The position numbers were made by a program, and so were the translations under genes. From Psychromonas sp. CNPT3 (GTDB lineage: Bacteria; Pseudomonadota; Gammaproteobacteria; Enterobacterales; Psychromonadaceae), in NCBI RefSeq assembly GCF_000153405.2, contig NC_020802.1:267883-331882 (forward strand): a stretch of DNA of 64,000 bases, read 5' to 3'. Each line of letters begins with the position of its first letter. Position 1 is the first letter of the stretch. Positions 18,635 through 28,409 of this stretch are shown here, one piece after another. The notes under the pieces are model-generated. The model did no database searches, was not told the origin of the DNA, and saw only the letters and a program-made list of their open reading frames with translations.

Positions 18635-18651
18635 TGCGCATAAATGGTGCT
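18635..18651. promoter_or_regulatory. NtrC binding site, distal
   Basis: TGCGCA-TAAAT-GGTGCT is a second NtrC dyad with one mismatch in each arm relative to the consensus. Its centre is 21 bp from the first, two helical turns, so two dimers can sit on the same DNA face. Together the sites form a compact enhancer. Confidence 0.8.
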
Positions 18652-18808
18652 GAGATATGTCTTAAATACGCAAATATACAAAATAAATTATTTATTGTGC
18701 ATTTATATTTATTGTGACGTAGTTAAAACTTTCTATTTCTCAAATAATGGTTACAATGTGCGCACTTCGGTTCGGATACATTTACTGTGTTCTAAAGTAA
18801 CCAAACAG

Positions 18809-18860
18809 ATACCAATTAGGCCAATTTCACTCCCTGTAAATTAACCTAATTGGTATTTTT
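18809..18860 (+). promoter_or_regulatory. Attenuator-like hairpin in the typA leader
   Basis: ATACCAATTAGG (18809-18820) pairs perfectly with CCTAATTGGTAT (18845-18856), followed at once by TTTTT. The 24-nt loop is long for a terminator. The structure ends 26 nt before the typA start codon, so any transcript starting upstream must pass it. A TACAAT hexamer at 18752-18757 could be the -10 of that promoter. Whether it terminates, and in response to what, is unknown. Confidence 0.6.
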
Positions 18861-18886
18861 CTACCATTATTATTTTGAGGCGCATC

Positions 18887-20713
18887 ATGTCGTTAGATAA
18901 ATTAAGAAATATTGCCATCATTGCTCACGTTGATCACGGTAAAACTACCCTTGTTGATAAATTGCTAGAGCAATCAGGAACATTACACACACGTGGCGGT
19001 AATGAAGAACGCGTCATGGACTCTAATGATTTAGAGAAAGAGCGTGGCATTACTATCCTTGCTAAAAACACAGCGATTGAGTGGAACGGTTACCACATCA
19101 ATATCGTAGATACTCCTGGACATGCTGACTTCGGTGGCGAAGTTGAGCGTATTATGTCTATGGTAGACAGTGTTTGTTTGCTTGTTGATGCAGTTGATGG
19201 CCCTATGCCACAAACTCGTTTTGTAACACAAAAAGCATTTGCACAAGGTTTAAAACCAATTGTTATTATTAACAAAATTGATAAACCTGGCGCGCGTCCT
19301 GAATGGGTAATGGATCAAGTATTTGATTTGTTTGATAACTTAGGTGCTACTGATGAGCAGTTAGACTTTAAAGTTATTTACGCATCAGCACTTAATGGTT
19401 GGGCTAATTCAGAAACTGAAGAGCCAACAGAAAACATGGAATCATTATTCCAAGCAATTGTAGATCATGTTGAACCACCAAAAGGTGATCGCGATGGTGA
19501 TTTCCAAATGCAGATCTCACAACTTGATCATAATGCTTATGTTGGTGTTATCGGCGTAGGTCGTATTATGCGTGGTAGTGTTAAAGTTAACCAACAAGTA
19601 ACCGTAATTGGTAGTGATGGTAAACAGCGTAAAGGTAAAGTTGGCCAAGTATTAGGTTACTTAGGACTTGAGCGTTACGATATTGATATCGCAGAAGCGG
19701 GTAATATTGTTGCAATCAGTGGTTTAGGCGAACTTAAAATTTCTGATACAGTTTGTGCACCAAATAATGTTGAAGCATTACCACCACTTAGTGTTGATGA
19801 ACCAACGGTTACCATGACTTTCCAAGTTAATAACTCACCATTTTGTGGTAAAGAAGGTAAATTCGTTACTTCACGTAATATTTTAGACCGTTTAAATAAA
19901 GAGCTTGTGCATAATGTTGCACTTAAAGTGGAAGAAACGGGTGATCCTGATAAATTTAAAGTATCAGGTCGTGGTGAACTACATCTTGCAATCTTAATTG
20001 AAAACATGCGTCGTGAAGGTTTCGAGCTCGCAGTATCTCGTCCTGAAGTTATCGAACGAATGATTGACGGTGTGTTGCATGAGCCAATGGAAACATTGAC
20101 TGTTGATTGTGAAGATCAGCATCAAGGTGGCATCATGGAGCAATTAGGCATACGTAAAGCTGAATTGACTAACATGATCCCAGATGGCAAAGGCCGTATA
20201 CGTTTAGACTTTATGATCCCAAGTCGTGGTTTGATCGGTTTCCAAACTGAATTTATGACAATGACATCTGGCTCTGGTCTTCTTTACCATAGTTTTGATC
20301 ATTACGGTCCCCATAAAGGTGGCAATATTGGTCAACGTCAAAACGGCGTATTAGTTTGTAATCAAGCGGGTAAAGCGGTTACTTACTCATTGTTCTTCTT
20401 ACAAGATCGTGGTCGTCTGTTCTTAGGTCATGCAACAGAAGTATACGAAGGTCAAATCATCGGTATGCATAACCGTTCAAACGATTTAACGGTTAACTGT
20501 ATTCGTGGTAAACAACTGACTAACGTACGTTCTTCTGGTACTGATGAAGCGCAAACGCTTTCACCTTTTATCGACATGACACTTGAGCAAGCGCTTGAGT
20601 TCATTGATGTTGATGAATTGGTTGAAGTAACACCAAAAAGCATTCGTATTCGTAAGAAATTATTAACAGAAAACGAACGTAAACGTGCAGCTCGCCCTAA
20701 AAAAGGTGCGTAA
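18887..20713 (+). CDS. typA: Ribosome-associated GTPase TypA/BipA
   Basis: A 608-residue translational GTPase. G1 is [10 protein letters not shown]3 is [15 protein letters not shown], and G4 is [10 protein letters not shown]. An EF-G-like domain II, the [12 protein letters not shown] segment of domain III, and the BipA-specific C-terminal domain follow. BipA binds the 70S ribosome and helps 50S assembly at low temperature and stress adaptation. I start at the ATG at 18887, preceded by TGAGG at 6 nt. An in-frame TTG four codons earlier overlaps this ribosome binding site. A strong terminator follows. Confidence 0.96.
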   Translation: MSLDKLRNIAIIAHVDHGKTTLVDKLLEQSGTLHTRGGNEERVMDSNDLEKERGITILAKNTAIEWNGYHINIVDTPGHADFGGEVERIMSMVDSVCLLVDAVDGPMPQTRFVTQKAFAQGLKPIVIINKIDKPGARPEWVMDQVFDLFDNLGATDEQLDFKVIYASALNGWANSETEEPTENMESLFQAIVDHVEPPKGDRDGDFQMQISQLDHNAYVGVIGVGRIMRGSVKVNQQVTVIGSDGKQRKGKVGQVLGYLGLERYDIDIAEAGNIVAISGLGELKISDTVCAPNNVEALPPLSVDEPTVTMTFQVNNSPFCGKEGKFVTSRNILDRLNKELVHNVALKVEETGDPDKFKVSGRGELHLAILIENMRREGFELAVSRPEVIERMIDGVLHEPMETLTVDCEDQHQGGIMEQLGIRKAELTNMIPDGKGRIRLDFMIPSRGLIGFQTEFMTMTSGSGLLYHSFDHYGPHKGGNIGQRQNGVLVCNQAGKAVTYSLFFLQDRGRLFLGHATEVYEGQIIGMHNRSNDLTVNCIRGKQLTNVRSSGTDEAQTLSPFIDMTLEQALEFIDVDELVEVTPKSIRIRKKLLTENERKRAARPKKGA

Positions 20714-20733
20714 TTAAATACGTTTAATGTTTT

Positions 20734-20773
20734 AAAAATCCCTTATCAGCTCAGCTGGTAAGGGATTTTTTTT
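20734..20773 (+). terminator. typA terminator
   Basis: AAAAATCCCTTATCAGC pairs with GCTGGTAAGGGATTTTT (one T-G wobble) around a TCA loop and runs into eight T in total. It begins 21 nt after the typA stop. A textbook intrinsic terminator. Confidence 0.95.
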
Positions 20774-21217
20774 ATCTTTTTTTCGCGCCGTTTAAACCTA
20801 ACGTTTTAAACGTTATCCGCATGTGACTTCATATAACGAACTAATACGGCTTAGCTTATCAGTATAAAAGGGAAACAGTGTGCGCCTAAATGATGCATTA
20901 TCACTCTTTCTTATCTCGATATTTATAGCACTATATCAACGACATAGATGGGGTTGATAGTGTGGACTTTTTGGTGCTAGTTCGAATGGCTTTTCTACGC
21001 CTAAGTTAGGAAAATGCAATCATGAACGGCAATCCCGACAATAGCGGAATAAAGCGTGTTGAGGTGATATGAGTCTCAAATCTAAAGGCGATGTATTATT
21101 TCTGGCAGGCTACATAAAAGCAGTCATTTTTCGGTATGAGAGGGATTGTGATGATAAAAATAAGCCGTACATGTTTGCTCTTTGCCTGCATGTAGAGATT
21201 GATTTTACGCAGGGTAT
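20774..21217. other. 444-bp stretch without a recognised gene
   Basis: It lies between the terminators of typA and ompA. The only frame with a start and a ribosome-binding-like GAGGTG is a 65-codon one at 21069-21266. It runs through the ompA terminator, lacks recognisable composition, and I do not call it. I see no tRNA-like fold, repeat array or mobile-element end. A small RNA cannot be excluded. Confidence 0.4.
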
Positions 21218-21251
21218 AAAAAAACCCTTAATGAGAACATTAAGGGTTTTT
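21218..21251 (-). terminator. ompA terminator
   Basis: AAAAACCCTTAATG and CATTAAGGGTTTTT form a perfect 14-bp stem with a 4-nt loop. The minus-strand transcript ends in a run of seven U. It lies 18 nt after the ompA stop. Confidence 0.95.
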
Positions 21252-21268
21252 GAGATGTTTAAATAAAA

Positions 21269-22288
21269 TTATTTATTTGCCATCATTTCAAATGAAGGAG
21301 AAAATACAGAAACGCGGCGGTTCATTGCGCGACCTTCTGTTGTATCATTTGTTGCAATCGGCATGCTTTCGCCTTCACCGCTCACTGTCATACGTGATTT
21401 ATCAATTGAGAACTCTTCAGATAAGTACGTTGCTAATGCATCAGCACGTTTTACTGAGAACGTTTGGTTATACTCAGCAGGACCACTTGCATCAGTATGA
21501 CCCACTAAGAACAATTTAGCGTCTGGGTATGCTTTTAAATGCTCAATGACTGGCGTTAATTGCTGCATTGATTCTTCAGAAAGTACAGAGCTACCAAATG
21601 GGAATGCTACTTGTACTTTTTCACTCGCAATTTTCATCATTTTGTCTTGAACTTTTTCTTTTACTGCTTCTACTTTTTCTTGTACTGGCTCTTCAGCTAC
21701 AAGTTGGCTTGCTACAATCGGTGCTGCAACTGCTGCAATCGCCGCAGGTGAACCCCAGTTATACACTAAGCTCACTGCAAGTAGATGTGCATCCCATTTC
21801 GCTTCATCAAGCGTTAAGTTGTTATAGTATTGGTATTCAAGACGCGTTGAAACATTGTCATTAAAGAAGTATTCTGCACCGAAACCAGCTGTTGCATTAA
21901 AGCCATCATCATTAGCGCTATCTGCATCTGTTTTATAACCGAAAGCACCCGCTTTAACAAAAAGATCTAGGTTGTCAGTTGCTTGTAATGTGAATTTACC
22001 AACTAATTCAAGTGCATGATTAGTGATTTTTTCAGAAGTTTCTAGCTCACCTAAATAAGTGTAACCACCCTCTAAAGCAAACCAATCGACAAAGTTGTAA
22101 CCTAAAAAGAGACCGCCACCAATATTTGCATCAATTGCAGACGAAGACTCACCGCCACTGATTTTGTAATCAGTGTAGTCTGTTGCACCTAAGCGAAGAC
22201 CTGTATACCAGTCATTATCAGTATGAGCTGCAAATGCAGTACTTGAAACAAGTAAAGCTGCAAGGGGAAGTGCATGTTTAATCTTCAT
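21269..22288 (-). CDS. ompA: OmpA-family outer membrane protein
   Basis: A 339-residue porin-like structural protein. The signal peptide (KHALPLAALLVSSTAFA, cleavage near residue 21) is followed by an eight-stranded OmpA barrel (about 25-175, with DWYTGLRLGATDY and FVDWFALEGGYTYLGEL). Then comes an alanine-, valine- and lysine-rich linker, and a C-terminal OmpA/MotB peptidoglycan-binding domain (VGHTDASGPAEYNQ, RADALATYL). It anchors the outer membrane to the cell wall. The linker (EPVQEKVEAVKEKVQDK) replaces the usual proline-rich hinge and looks helical. The upstream 230 bp holds a long A+T-rich leader and no other gene. Confidence 0.93.
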   Translation of the reverse strand: MKIKHALPLAALLVSSTAFAAHTDNDWYTGLRLGATDYTDYKISGGESSSAIDANIGGGLFLGYNFVDWFALEGGYTYLGELETSEKITNHALELVGKFTLQATDNLDLFVKAGAFGYKTDADSANDDGFNATAGFGAEYFFNDNVSTRLEYQYYNNLTLDEAKWDAHLLAVSLVYNWGSPAAIAAVAAPIVASQLVAEEPVQEKVEAVKEKVQDKMMKIASEKVQVAFPFGSSVLSEESMQQLTPVIEHLKAYPDAKLFLVGHTDASGPAEYNQTFSVKRADALATYLSEEFSIDKSRMTVSGEGESMPIATNDTTEGRAMNRRVSVFSPSFEMMANK

Positions 22289-22521
22289 AGTGTTTATCCT
22301 GTGTTATAAAAAAGTAAATCCTGAGTGTCGATGTTGCCGTTTTGCAACCAGAGTAGCACTTTATTTACTTTATTATTATTTAATTATCATATTAATTAGT
22401 ATTTTGTGATTTATATAGCAGTGTAAAAAAAATATGCCTAAGATAGCAATATATTTATGTTGTTGCTTTTTCGCCTTAAGGTAAAATATGTTTTTAATTC
22501 AACGTCAGGAACGAACCTTTT

Positions 22522-23403
22522 ATGTTTAAATTATGTGTTACGCAAAAAGCAAAAAGCACCGGCCGTTATTTGCTTTTTTTATATCAGCGTTGCCATCAAG
22601 ATAATATAAAAGTGCCAGCGGGGCATTTAGCTTATGTGACTTTATTATCCATAGTGCCGTGTCTTGCTGTTATTTTTTATATGCTTTCGGCTTTTCCGAT
22701 GTTTTCGGATCTTAATAAAATAATTGAAGATCTTATTTATAATAATTTCTTACCCACATCGGGAGACGCACTTAAAGTACATATGAGTGGCTTTATCGAA
22801 AATACGAAGAAAATGAGTATGATGGGTATCGCCTCTTTAATGGTGATCGCGTTATTATTGATTTCAACGATTGATCAAACCATTAATCGCATTTGGCGTT
22901 GCTCGACTAAGCGTTCTTGGGTCCAAGCATTTACTATTTATTGGACGATCTTAAGCCTTGGCCCCATTATATTGGGGGGCAGTATTGCTTTAAGCTCATA
23001 CTTATTTGCGATTGTGCAACAACGTGGCTTTTTATCAGTGGGTCAGCAATTATTGAGTTTTATGCCTTTTATTGTTTCTTGGCTAGCTTTTTCAGGCGTG
23101 TATGCACTGGTGCCGAGGCAAAAAGTAAATGTCCGTTATGCTCTGATCGGTGGATTTAGCAGTGCTGTTTTATTAAATCTGGGTACGGATCTGTTTAGTT
23201 TATATATTATAAACTTCCCCTCGCAGCAGATAATATATGGTGCATTGGCCGTGATCCCGATCCTTTTTGTGTGGATCTATTTTAACTGGTTAATAGTGTT
23301 ATTTGGTGCAGAGATAACGGTTAGCATTGATGAGTTTTTTGAAAAAGAAGACAATAACGAGAGGTCAAATGATTGCATTAATACAGCGAGTGACAAAAGC
23401 TAA
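22522..23403 (+). CDS. yihY: YihY/BrkB-family inner-membrane protein
   Basis: A 293-residue protein of the UPF0761/YihY family with about six membrane helices. It has the family segments [16 protein letters not shown] near the start and [19 protein letters not shown] near the end. It was once named RNase BN in E. coli, but that assignment was withdrawn; transport or envelope roles are proposed but unproven. Its last 35 bp overlap the start of dtd in another frame, and the same yihY-dtd pairing is seen in E. coli relatives. The start has AGGAACG upstream. Confidence 0.9.
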   Translation: MFKLCVTQKAKSTGRYLLFLYQRCHQDNIKVPAGHLAYVTLLSIVPCLAVIFYMLSAFPMFSDLNKIIEDLIYNNFLPTSGDALKVHMSGFIENTKKMSMMGIASLMVIALLLISTIDQTINRIWRCSTKRSWVQAFTIYWTILSLGPIILGGSIALSSYLFAIVQQRGFLSVGQQLLSFMPFIVSWLAFSGVYALVPRQKVNVRYALIGGFSSAVLLNLGTDLFSLYIINFPSQQIIYGALAVIPILFVWIYFNWLIVLFGAEITVSIDEFFEKEDNNERSNDCINTASDKS

Positions 23404-23806
23404 CGTCGAAGTTTCAGGACAGATTGTCGGTGAAATTAAACACGGCTTACTCATATTACTGGGTGTTGAAAAAGAAGATGACATAAAAAAATGTCATCGA
23501 TTAGTTGATAAAGTATTAACTTTCCGTTTGTTTTCTGATAGTAATGATAAAATGAACCTTAATGTGCAACAGGTAAAAGGTGATATTCTGGTGATATCTC
23601 AATTTACCTTACCTGCAATAACACATAAAGGTAATCGCCCCGGTTTTTCAAATGGGGCCCCTGCAGAGATTGCAGAAAATTTATATATGCGCTTTAGTGA
23701 GCGCTGTCAGGAAAGCGAGTTACACGTTGAAAATGGTGTATTTGGCGCGGATATGCAAGTGTCATCAACCAATGATGGGCCTGTGACTTTTTGGCTTCAA
23801 GTCTAA
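23369..23806 (+). CDS. dtd: D-aminoacyl-tRNA deacylase
   Basis: A 145-residue DTD enzyme that removes D-amino acids (and glycine from tRNA-Ala) from tRNA. Conserved segments are [15 protein letters not shown] at the N-terminus, the SQFTL active-site motif, [13 protein letters not shown], and the Gly-cisPro motif in [11 protein letters not shown] at the C-terminus. I start at the ATG at 23369, preceded by GAGAGG; an ATG 14 codons earlier would add residues found in no family member I know. The gene overlaps yihY by 35 bp, so the two are probably coupled. Confidence 0.95.
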   Translation: MIALIQRVTKANVEVSGQIVGEIKHGLLILLGVEKEDDIKKCHRLVDKVLTFRLFSDSNDKMNLNVQQVKGDILVISQFTLPAITHKGNRPGFSNGAPAEIAENLYMRFSERCQESELHVENGVFGADMQVSSTNDGPVTFWLQV

Positions 23807-23825
23807 TTTTAAATAGGTATATAGA

Positions 23826-26708
23826 ATGGTATTAAATAGATTATATTGCAAAGTAGGCCTTAGCTTCTTTTTATGTAGTGTCGCCAATGTTTTTGCGAGT
23901 AGCACTTCCCCATCTGTCGAGAATAGTATGTCATCCTTTCAAGTTTTAAGTACATCGATTCAAAAAAGCCCGAATGACTCGCGCCAATACGCGCAGATAC
24001 GTTTAAATAATGGATTAGATGTTCTCCTTATCTCCGATCCTGATTTAAAAAATAGTGCGGCTTCTCTTTCTGTGCCGATAGGCAGTATGCATAATCCAGA
24101 TCGGCAGTTAGGGCTTGCTCATTATTTAGAGCATATGCTGTTTTTGGGATCCCAGCGTTATCCTGTGATCAATGCATACAGTAAATTTATGGGACAACAC
24201 GGTGGCTATACCAATGCTTATACGGCGCAAGATACCACCGTTTATGGTTTTGAAGTGAATGACAACGTTTTTGAAGAAGCGTTAGATAGAATGGGTGACG
24301 TGATGCGCGCCCCGTTACTTGATGAAACCTATGCAGATAAAGAAAGACATACGGTTAATGCTGAGCAGAAAACCTATTTTGATAATGACATGCGCAAGTT
24401 ATATGCGCTGCAACGTTATACGTTAAATCCTAAACATCCCTCGGCTCGCTTTAGCACTGGGAATTTAGACACCTTAAAAGATAAGCCAGGTAGTAAATTA
24501 CAAGATGAATTAAAGCTGTTTTTTAAGACCTATTATTCTGCAAATTTAATGAAAGTTGCTTTAATTAGTCCGCGCTCTATTGCTGACTTAGAAAAGATTG
24601 CCAGTCGTTATTTAACCCAAATTATCAACAGAAATACTCCCAAGCCCCTCATACTTACGCCATTATTAACCGATAAAGAGCGCGCTATCAAAGTGTCTAT
24701 ACAGCCAACGGCTGATATTAGAATGCTCCAAGTTAACTTTTTGGTGCCGAGTGTCAAAGATGAATATATGTACAAGCCAGGAGGCTATATTAGCCGCTTA
24801 ATTGGATCAGATCACAAAGGTGGACTCTCTGATACGTTAAGGCATGCAGGCTTAATCGATCAGGTTATGGCGGGATTTTATGCGCAAGAAAGTGAGCATT
24901 ATTCAAGTTTTTCAATACAATTTAAGTTAACGTCCAAAGGCTTGGATTCTCAAGATGAAATTATGGCAACCTTGTTTGCATTTATTGATTTGATCAAAGA
25001 TAAAGGCATTAATGAATTACAATACACTCAACAGAAAAAAAGTGTCGATACTTATTTTAAATTTCTACGGAAAACGGGTGCGTTTAATTATGTGATGAAA
25101 TTGTCGGCTGATATGCAGTTATATCCCATTAAGGATATTTTGTTTTATAGGTACCGTTTAGACTCATTTAAACCTTTGTTGATTAAAGATCTACTGAGTT
25201 ATTTGACGCCTGAAAACAGCCGAATATTTGAACTAAACCCACAAATTAAAGGGCAGTTGCAGATCCCTTATTATAAAGGGAAATATACACAAGAAAAATT
25301 AACCACAGAGCAACTCGAGCGCTGGACACGTGACAGTCACGCTATAAAAATGCAATTACCCTCGGCTAACGAGTGGTCTGCTGAAGATTTATCGCTTCGT
25401 GAAAAAACAAACAGTGATAAAGCGATACAGTTAATTTCCCAAAAGGGGCATTCTGTTTGGTTTCAACAAAGTGCTTATTTAGAGGTGCCGAAAGGCAGTA
25501 TCACCTTGCAATTAAACAGTGATATTAACGATCGCAGTGTTAAAAATAATGTGTTGATATCGGTACTACTCAATATCCTTAATAAGCAGTTCTCTGAGCT
25601 TAATTTTATGACGCAAGAGGCGGGTTTAGGATTTTCTTTAAGTGCGCTTGATGGTCTGTTAGTCAGTACTTCTGGCTACAGTGATAAACAAGAGCAATTA
25701 TTATTGAGTGTATTAAATAAAATAAAAACAGCATCGTTTAATGACACTGAATTAGTGCAGGCGCAGCAAGAAATGCTTCGCCGAATCAATAATAAATCCA
25801 AATTAAGCGCGATGGACTTAGCTTTTGATGGTTTCCGTCAGTTAATGCGTCAACCTTCTTTCTCTGATGAGCAGTTGATAAAAGCCGTGCAGACTATCAG
25901 CATAGATGATTTGCTTATCTTTAGAGATAAGCTCTTTAGTCAATCGACTTTACGCTTATTGGTACTCGGTAATTTTAGTGCGCAAGAAGTGTTAGCGTTA
26001 GATAGCAGTATCAATAAATTGTTAGAGAGACAAAAAAGAGATTTTTATCAGTTACAGCGTAAAATTGCACATGTTAAGCAAGGGCCTTTAAATTACGCTT
26101 TGGCGTCAGAAATGCAAGATGATGCATTATTGAGTGTTTATTTAACGGATATCAAAGGCAATAAAGGCATTGCAACGGCATCTTTACTTAATAAATTATT
26201 AAAACCTGCTTTTTATGATCAAATACGCACGCAAGAGCAATTAAGCTATTCACCCTTTAGTCTGAGTTTAGCTATCCAAGATAATATCGCTTTTGGACTG
26301 GTAACGCAGAGCCCTGCCATTTCAAATCAGGCGTTATATGTGCGTTTTGATGTTTTTTTAACACAGTTTAAAAAACAATTAGAGAAGGAAACACAGGCCA
26401 AGTTTAAGGCGATTCAAGATGCACAGCTTGCCAACTATACGGCGAAGCCAACCTCTTTAGGGTCGGAGTTTTCGTATCTAACGGGGCAGTGGTTTGAGAT
26501 GCGAGAGGATATTAATGGTAAAAAAGCATATATGGCTCAATTATCCAAAATCACATTGGCAGAGGTGCAAGATTTTTATCAAAATATCTTTATCAAAGGC
26601 TTGCATAGACAACAAATTATAGTGCAAGTTAGTGGTAGAAAGTTTAAAGATGAAGCATTATTAAAGCTCAAAAATGAGACCAAAATAAGCTCTGTCGAAG
26701 CGCCATAG
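23826..26708 (+). CDS. ptrA: Pitrilysin-like M16 zinc protease, exported
   Basis: A 960-residue insulinase-family metalloprotease, the length of E. coli protease III (962). A signal peptide covers about residues 1-24 (cleavage near VFA). The inverted zinc motif HYLEH is at residues 99-103 (His99, Glu102, His103), with the third ligand expected in RHTVNAEQ about 75 residues on. Three further M16-fold domains follow, the last with QIRTQEQLSYSPF, the conserved substrate-site R/Y region. Predicted to degrade small peptides in the periplasm. It starts 19 bp after dtd and ends in its own terminator. Confidence 0.92.
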   Translation: MVLNRLYCKVGLSFFLCSVANVFASSTSPSVENSMSSFQVLSTSIQKSPNDSRQYAQIRLNNGLDVLLISDPDLKNSAASLSVPIGSMHNPDRQLGLAHYLEHMLFLGSQRYPVINAYSKFMGQHGGYTNAYTAQDTTVYGFEVNDNVFEEALDRMGDVMRAPLLDETYADKERHTVNAEQKTYFDNDMRKLYALQRYTLNPKHPSARFSTGNLDTLKDKPGSKLQDELKLFFKTYYSANLMKVALISPRSIADLEKIASRYLTQIINRNTPKPLILTPLLTDKERAIKVSIQPTADIRMLQVNFLVPSVKDEYMYKPGGYISRLIGSDHKGGLSDTLRHAGLIDQVMAGFYAQESEHYSSFSIQFKLTSKGLDSQDEIMATLFAFIDLIKDKGINELQYTQQKKSVDTYFKFLRKTGAFNYVMKLSADMQLYPIKDILFYRYRLDSFKPLLIKDLLSYLTPENSRIFELNPQIKGQLQIPYYKGKYTQEKLTTEQLERWTRDSHAIKMQLPSANEWSAEDLSLREKTNSDKAIQLISQKGHSVWFQQSAYLEVPKGSITLQLNSDINDRSVKNNVLISVLLNILNKQFSELNFMTQEAGLGFSLSALDGLLVSTSGYSDKQEQLLLSVLNKIKTASFNDTELVQAQQEMLRRINNKSKLSAMDLAFDGFRQLMRQPSFSDEQLIKAVQTISIDDLLIFRDKLFSQSTLRLLVLGNFSAQEVLALDSSINKLLERQKRDFYQLQRKIAHVKQGPLNYALASEMQDDALLSVYLTDIKGNKGIATASLLNKLLKPAFYDQIRTQEQLSYSPFSLSLAIQDNIAFGLVTQSPAISNQALYVRFDVFLTQFKKQLEKETQAKFKAIQDAQLANYTAKPTSLGSEFSYLTGQWFEMREDINGKKAYMAQLSKITLAEVQDFYQNIFIKGLHRQQIIVQVSGRKFKDEALLKLKNETKISSVEAP

Positions 26709-26801
26709 CATATTAAAAGATAAGCGATTGCCGGCTTATTGTCTGCAATCGTAATGTCTTTAGAGATACCCCGATAGATAGCCCTTATATATCATTATAT
26801 G

Positions 26802-26826
26802 ATCACCTTTTATAAGGTGATTTTTT
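26802..26826 (+). terminator. ptrA terminator
   Basis: ATCACCTT and AAGGTGAT form a perfect 8-bp stem with a TTAT loop and then T6. It lies about 95 nt after the stop codon of ptrA. Confidence 0.88.
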
Positions 26827-26875
26827 ATAAGCGCAGACAAAAATATTTTTATTAAATAATAGATACATTCCTATT

Positions 26876-26904
26876 TTGAATTTAGAGTGCAGAGTCGATA
26901 TACT
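26876..26904 (+). promoter_or_regulatory. Sigma-70 promoter of rph-pyrE
   Basis: TTGAAT (26876-26881), a 17-bp spacer and TATACT (26899-26904) make a strong housekeeping promoter. Transcription would start near 26911, about 27 nt before the rph ATG. This placement also rules out an rph start at 26887. Confidence 0.82.
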
Positions 26905-26937
26905 AGGCGCTCATTTATATACAAGGTTTTTTTATTT

Positions 26938-27657
26938 ATGCGTCCGAGTAAGCGTACCCCAGAGCAAAATCGTGAGATCAAAATCACCCGTAATTTTACA
27001 GATTATGCAGAAGGATCTGTATTAATTGAAATTGGTAACACTAAAGTATTATGTAATGCTTCTGTTTCTGATTCCGTGCCTCGTTTTTTAAAAGGCAAAG
27101 GTAAAGGTTGGGTTACTGCTGAATATGCGATGTTACCGCGCGCGACGCATACAAGAAACCAACGTGAAGCTGCCAAAGGTAAACAGGGCGGACGTACTTT
27201 AGAAATTCAGCGTTTGATTGCGCGTTCACTTCGAGCTGCTGTTGATTTAGATGCGTTTGGTGAGAATATGATCACAGTCGATTGTGATGTTATTCAAGCA
27301 GATGGTGGAACGCGTACTGCCTCTATCACGGGAGCATGTATTGCCCTTGCAGATGCACTTAACTGGATGGTAAAAGAAGGTAAAATCAAAAAAAGCCCTC
27401 TTAAGCAAATGATCGCAGCGGTTTCTGTTGGGATTTATAAAGATACACCCGTATGCGATCTTGATTATGCCGAAGATTCGAATGCACAAACTGATATGAA
27501 TGTCGTGATGACTGAAGATGGTGGCATGATTGAAATTCAAGGAACGGCTGAAGATGGCGCCTTTTCTCATGAGCAATTATTAGCGATGTTATCTTTGGCA
27601 AAAGGCGGTATTGATAAGCTTATTGTTGAGCAGAAAAAAGCCTTAACTGGAGAGTAA
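26938..27657 (+). CDS. rph: Ribonuclease PH
   Basis: A 239-residue phosphorolytic 3'-5' exoribonuclease that trims tRNA 3' ends (E. coli wild-type length 238). Characteristic segments are [18 protein letters not shown] at the start, [18 protein letters not shown] (phosphate- and RNA-binding), [17 protein letters not shown], and [15 protein letters not shown] with the catalytic acidic residues. Start chosen at 26938, because the frame upstream runs into the promoter. It is followed by pyrE after 3 bp, the ancestral rph-pyrE operon. It appears intact, unlike the frameshifted K-12 copy. Confidence 0.96.
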   Translation: MRPSKRTPEQNREIKITRNFTDYAEGSVLIEIGNTKVLCNASVSDSVPRFLKGKGKGWVTAEYAMLPRATHTRNQREAAKGKQGGRTLEIQRLIARSLRAAVDLDAFGENMITVDCDVIQADGGTRTASITGACIALADALNWMVKEGKIKKSPLKQMIAAVSVGIYKDTPVCDLDYAEDSNAQTDMNVVMTEDGGMIEIQGTAEDGAFSHEQLLAMLSLAKGGIDKLIVEQKKALTGE

Positions 27658-27660
27658 GTA

Positions 27661-28305
27661 ATGAAAGATTACCAACGCGAATTTATCGCTTTTGCGATTG
27701 AAAAAGACGTTTTAAAGTTTGGTGAGTTTACTTTAAAATCGGGAAGAGTAAGTCCTTACTTTTTTAATGCGGGACTCTTTAATACAGGTCGTGATCTTGC
27801 GCGTTTAGGGCGTTTTTATGCAGCTGCATTACAAGATTCTAAAATAGAATATGATTTATTATTTGGACCTGCTTATAAAGGGATCCCGATTGTGAGTACA
27901 ACGGCTGTCGCGTTGGCAAACGATCATGACTTAGATCTTCCTTATTGCTTTAATCGTAAAGAAGAAAAAACACATGGCGAAGGTGGCTCTTTAGTGGGCG
28001 CTACCTTACAAGGCAAAGTGATGCTTGTTGATGATGTTATCACTGCGGGAACGGCTATTCGGGAATCAATGCAGCTTATTAATGCTCATAATGCCCAGCT
28101 TGCCGGCGTATTAATTGCGTTAGATAGGCAAGAGAAGGGCAAAGGTGAGCTTTCTGCTATTCAAGAGATTGAACAAGATCATGATGTTAAAGTGATTTCA
28201 ATTGTGAAATTTAATGATGTGATAGCCTATCTTGAGAGTTCGACGGCAATGCAGGCACATTTACCTGCTGTTAAAGCATATCGTCAAAAATACGGCGTCG
28301 AGTAA
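27661..28305 (+). CDS. pyrE: Orotate phosphoribosyltransferase
   Basis: A 214-residue enzyme of pyrimidine synthesis that joins orotate and PRPP to OMP. The PRPP motif [13 protein letters not shown] is at about residues 120-132, and the flexible loop [10 protein letters not shown] precedes it. The N-terminal [16 protein letters not shown] is typical. It is cotranscribed with rph at 3-bp spacing. There is no obvious pyrimidine attenuator between the two genes, unlike enterics, since the gap is too short. Confidence 0.97.
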   Translation: MKDYQREFIAFAIEKDVLKFGEFTLKSGRVSPYFFNAGLFNTGRDLARLGRFYAAALQDSKIEYDLLFGPAYKGIPIVSTTAVALANDHDLDLPYCFNRKEEKTHGEGGSLVGATLQGKVMLVDDVITAGTAIRESMQLINAHNAQLAGVLIALDRQEKGKGELSAIQEIEQDHDVKVISIVKFNDVIAYLESSTAMQAHLPAVKAYRQKYGVE

Positions 28306-28350
28306 ACTTTTACGCCTTTGAGTGCTTTTAAAGCGTCATTGAGAAAAAAT

Positions 28351-28379
28351 AAAAAACGCGTCATTAGACGCGTTTTTTT
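28351..28379 (+). terminator. Terminator after pyrE
   Basis: AAAAAACGCGTC and GACGCGTTTTTT form a perfect 12-bp stem with an ATTA loop, running into seven T on the plus strand. A-run symmetry makes it usable from the right as well, and the next gene on that side reads leftward, ending at 28410. Confidence 0.94.
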
Positions 28380-28409
28380 ATTTATTTAGCCTGTTGTTTT
28401 TTATTGCTA

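Noticed and set aside
21069-21266. 65-codon + strand frame with GAGGTG upstream
   Set aside because: Its last third is the ompA terminator, the composition is not protein-like, and no relative is known to me. The ribosome-binding-like site is the only point in its favour.
27247-27576. 109-codon - strand frame opposite rph
   Set aside because: rph is certain here; the complement frame has no support.
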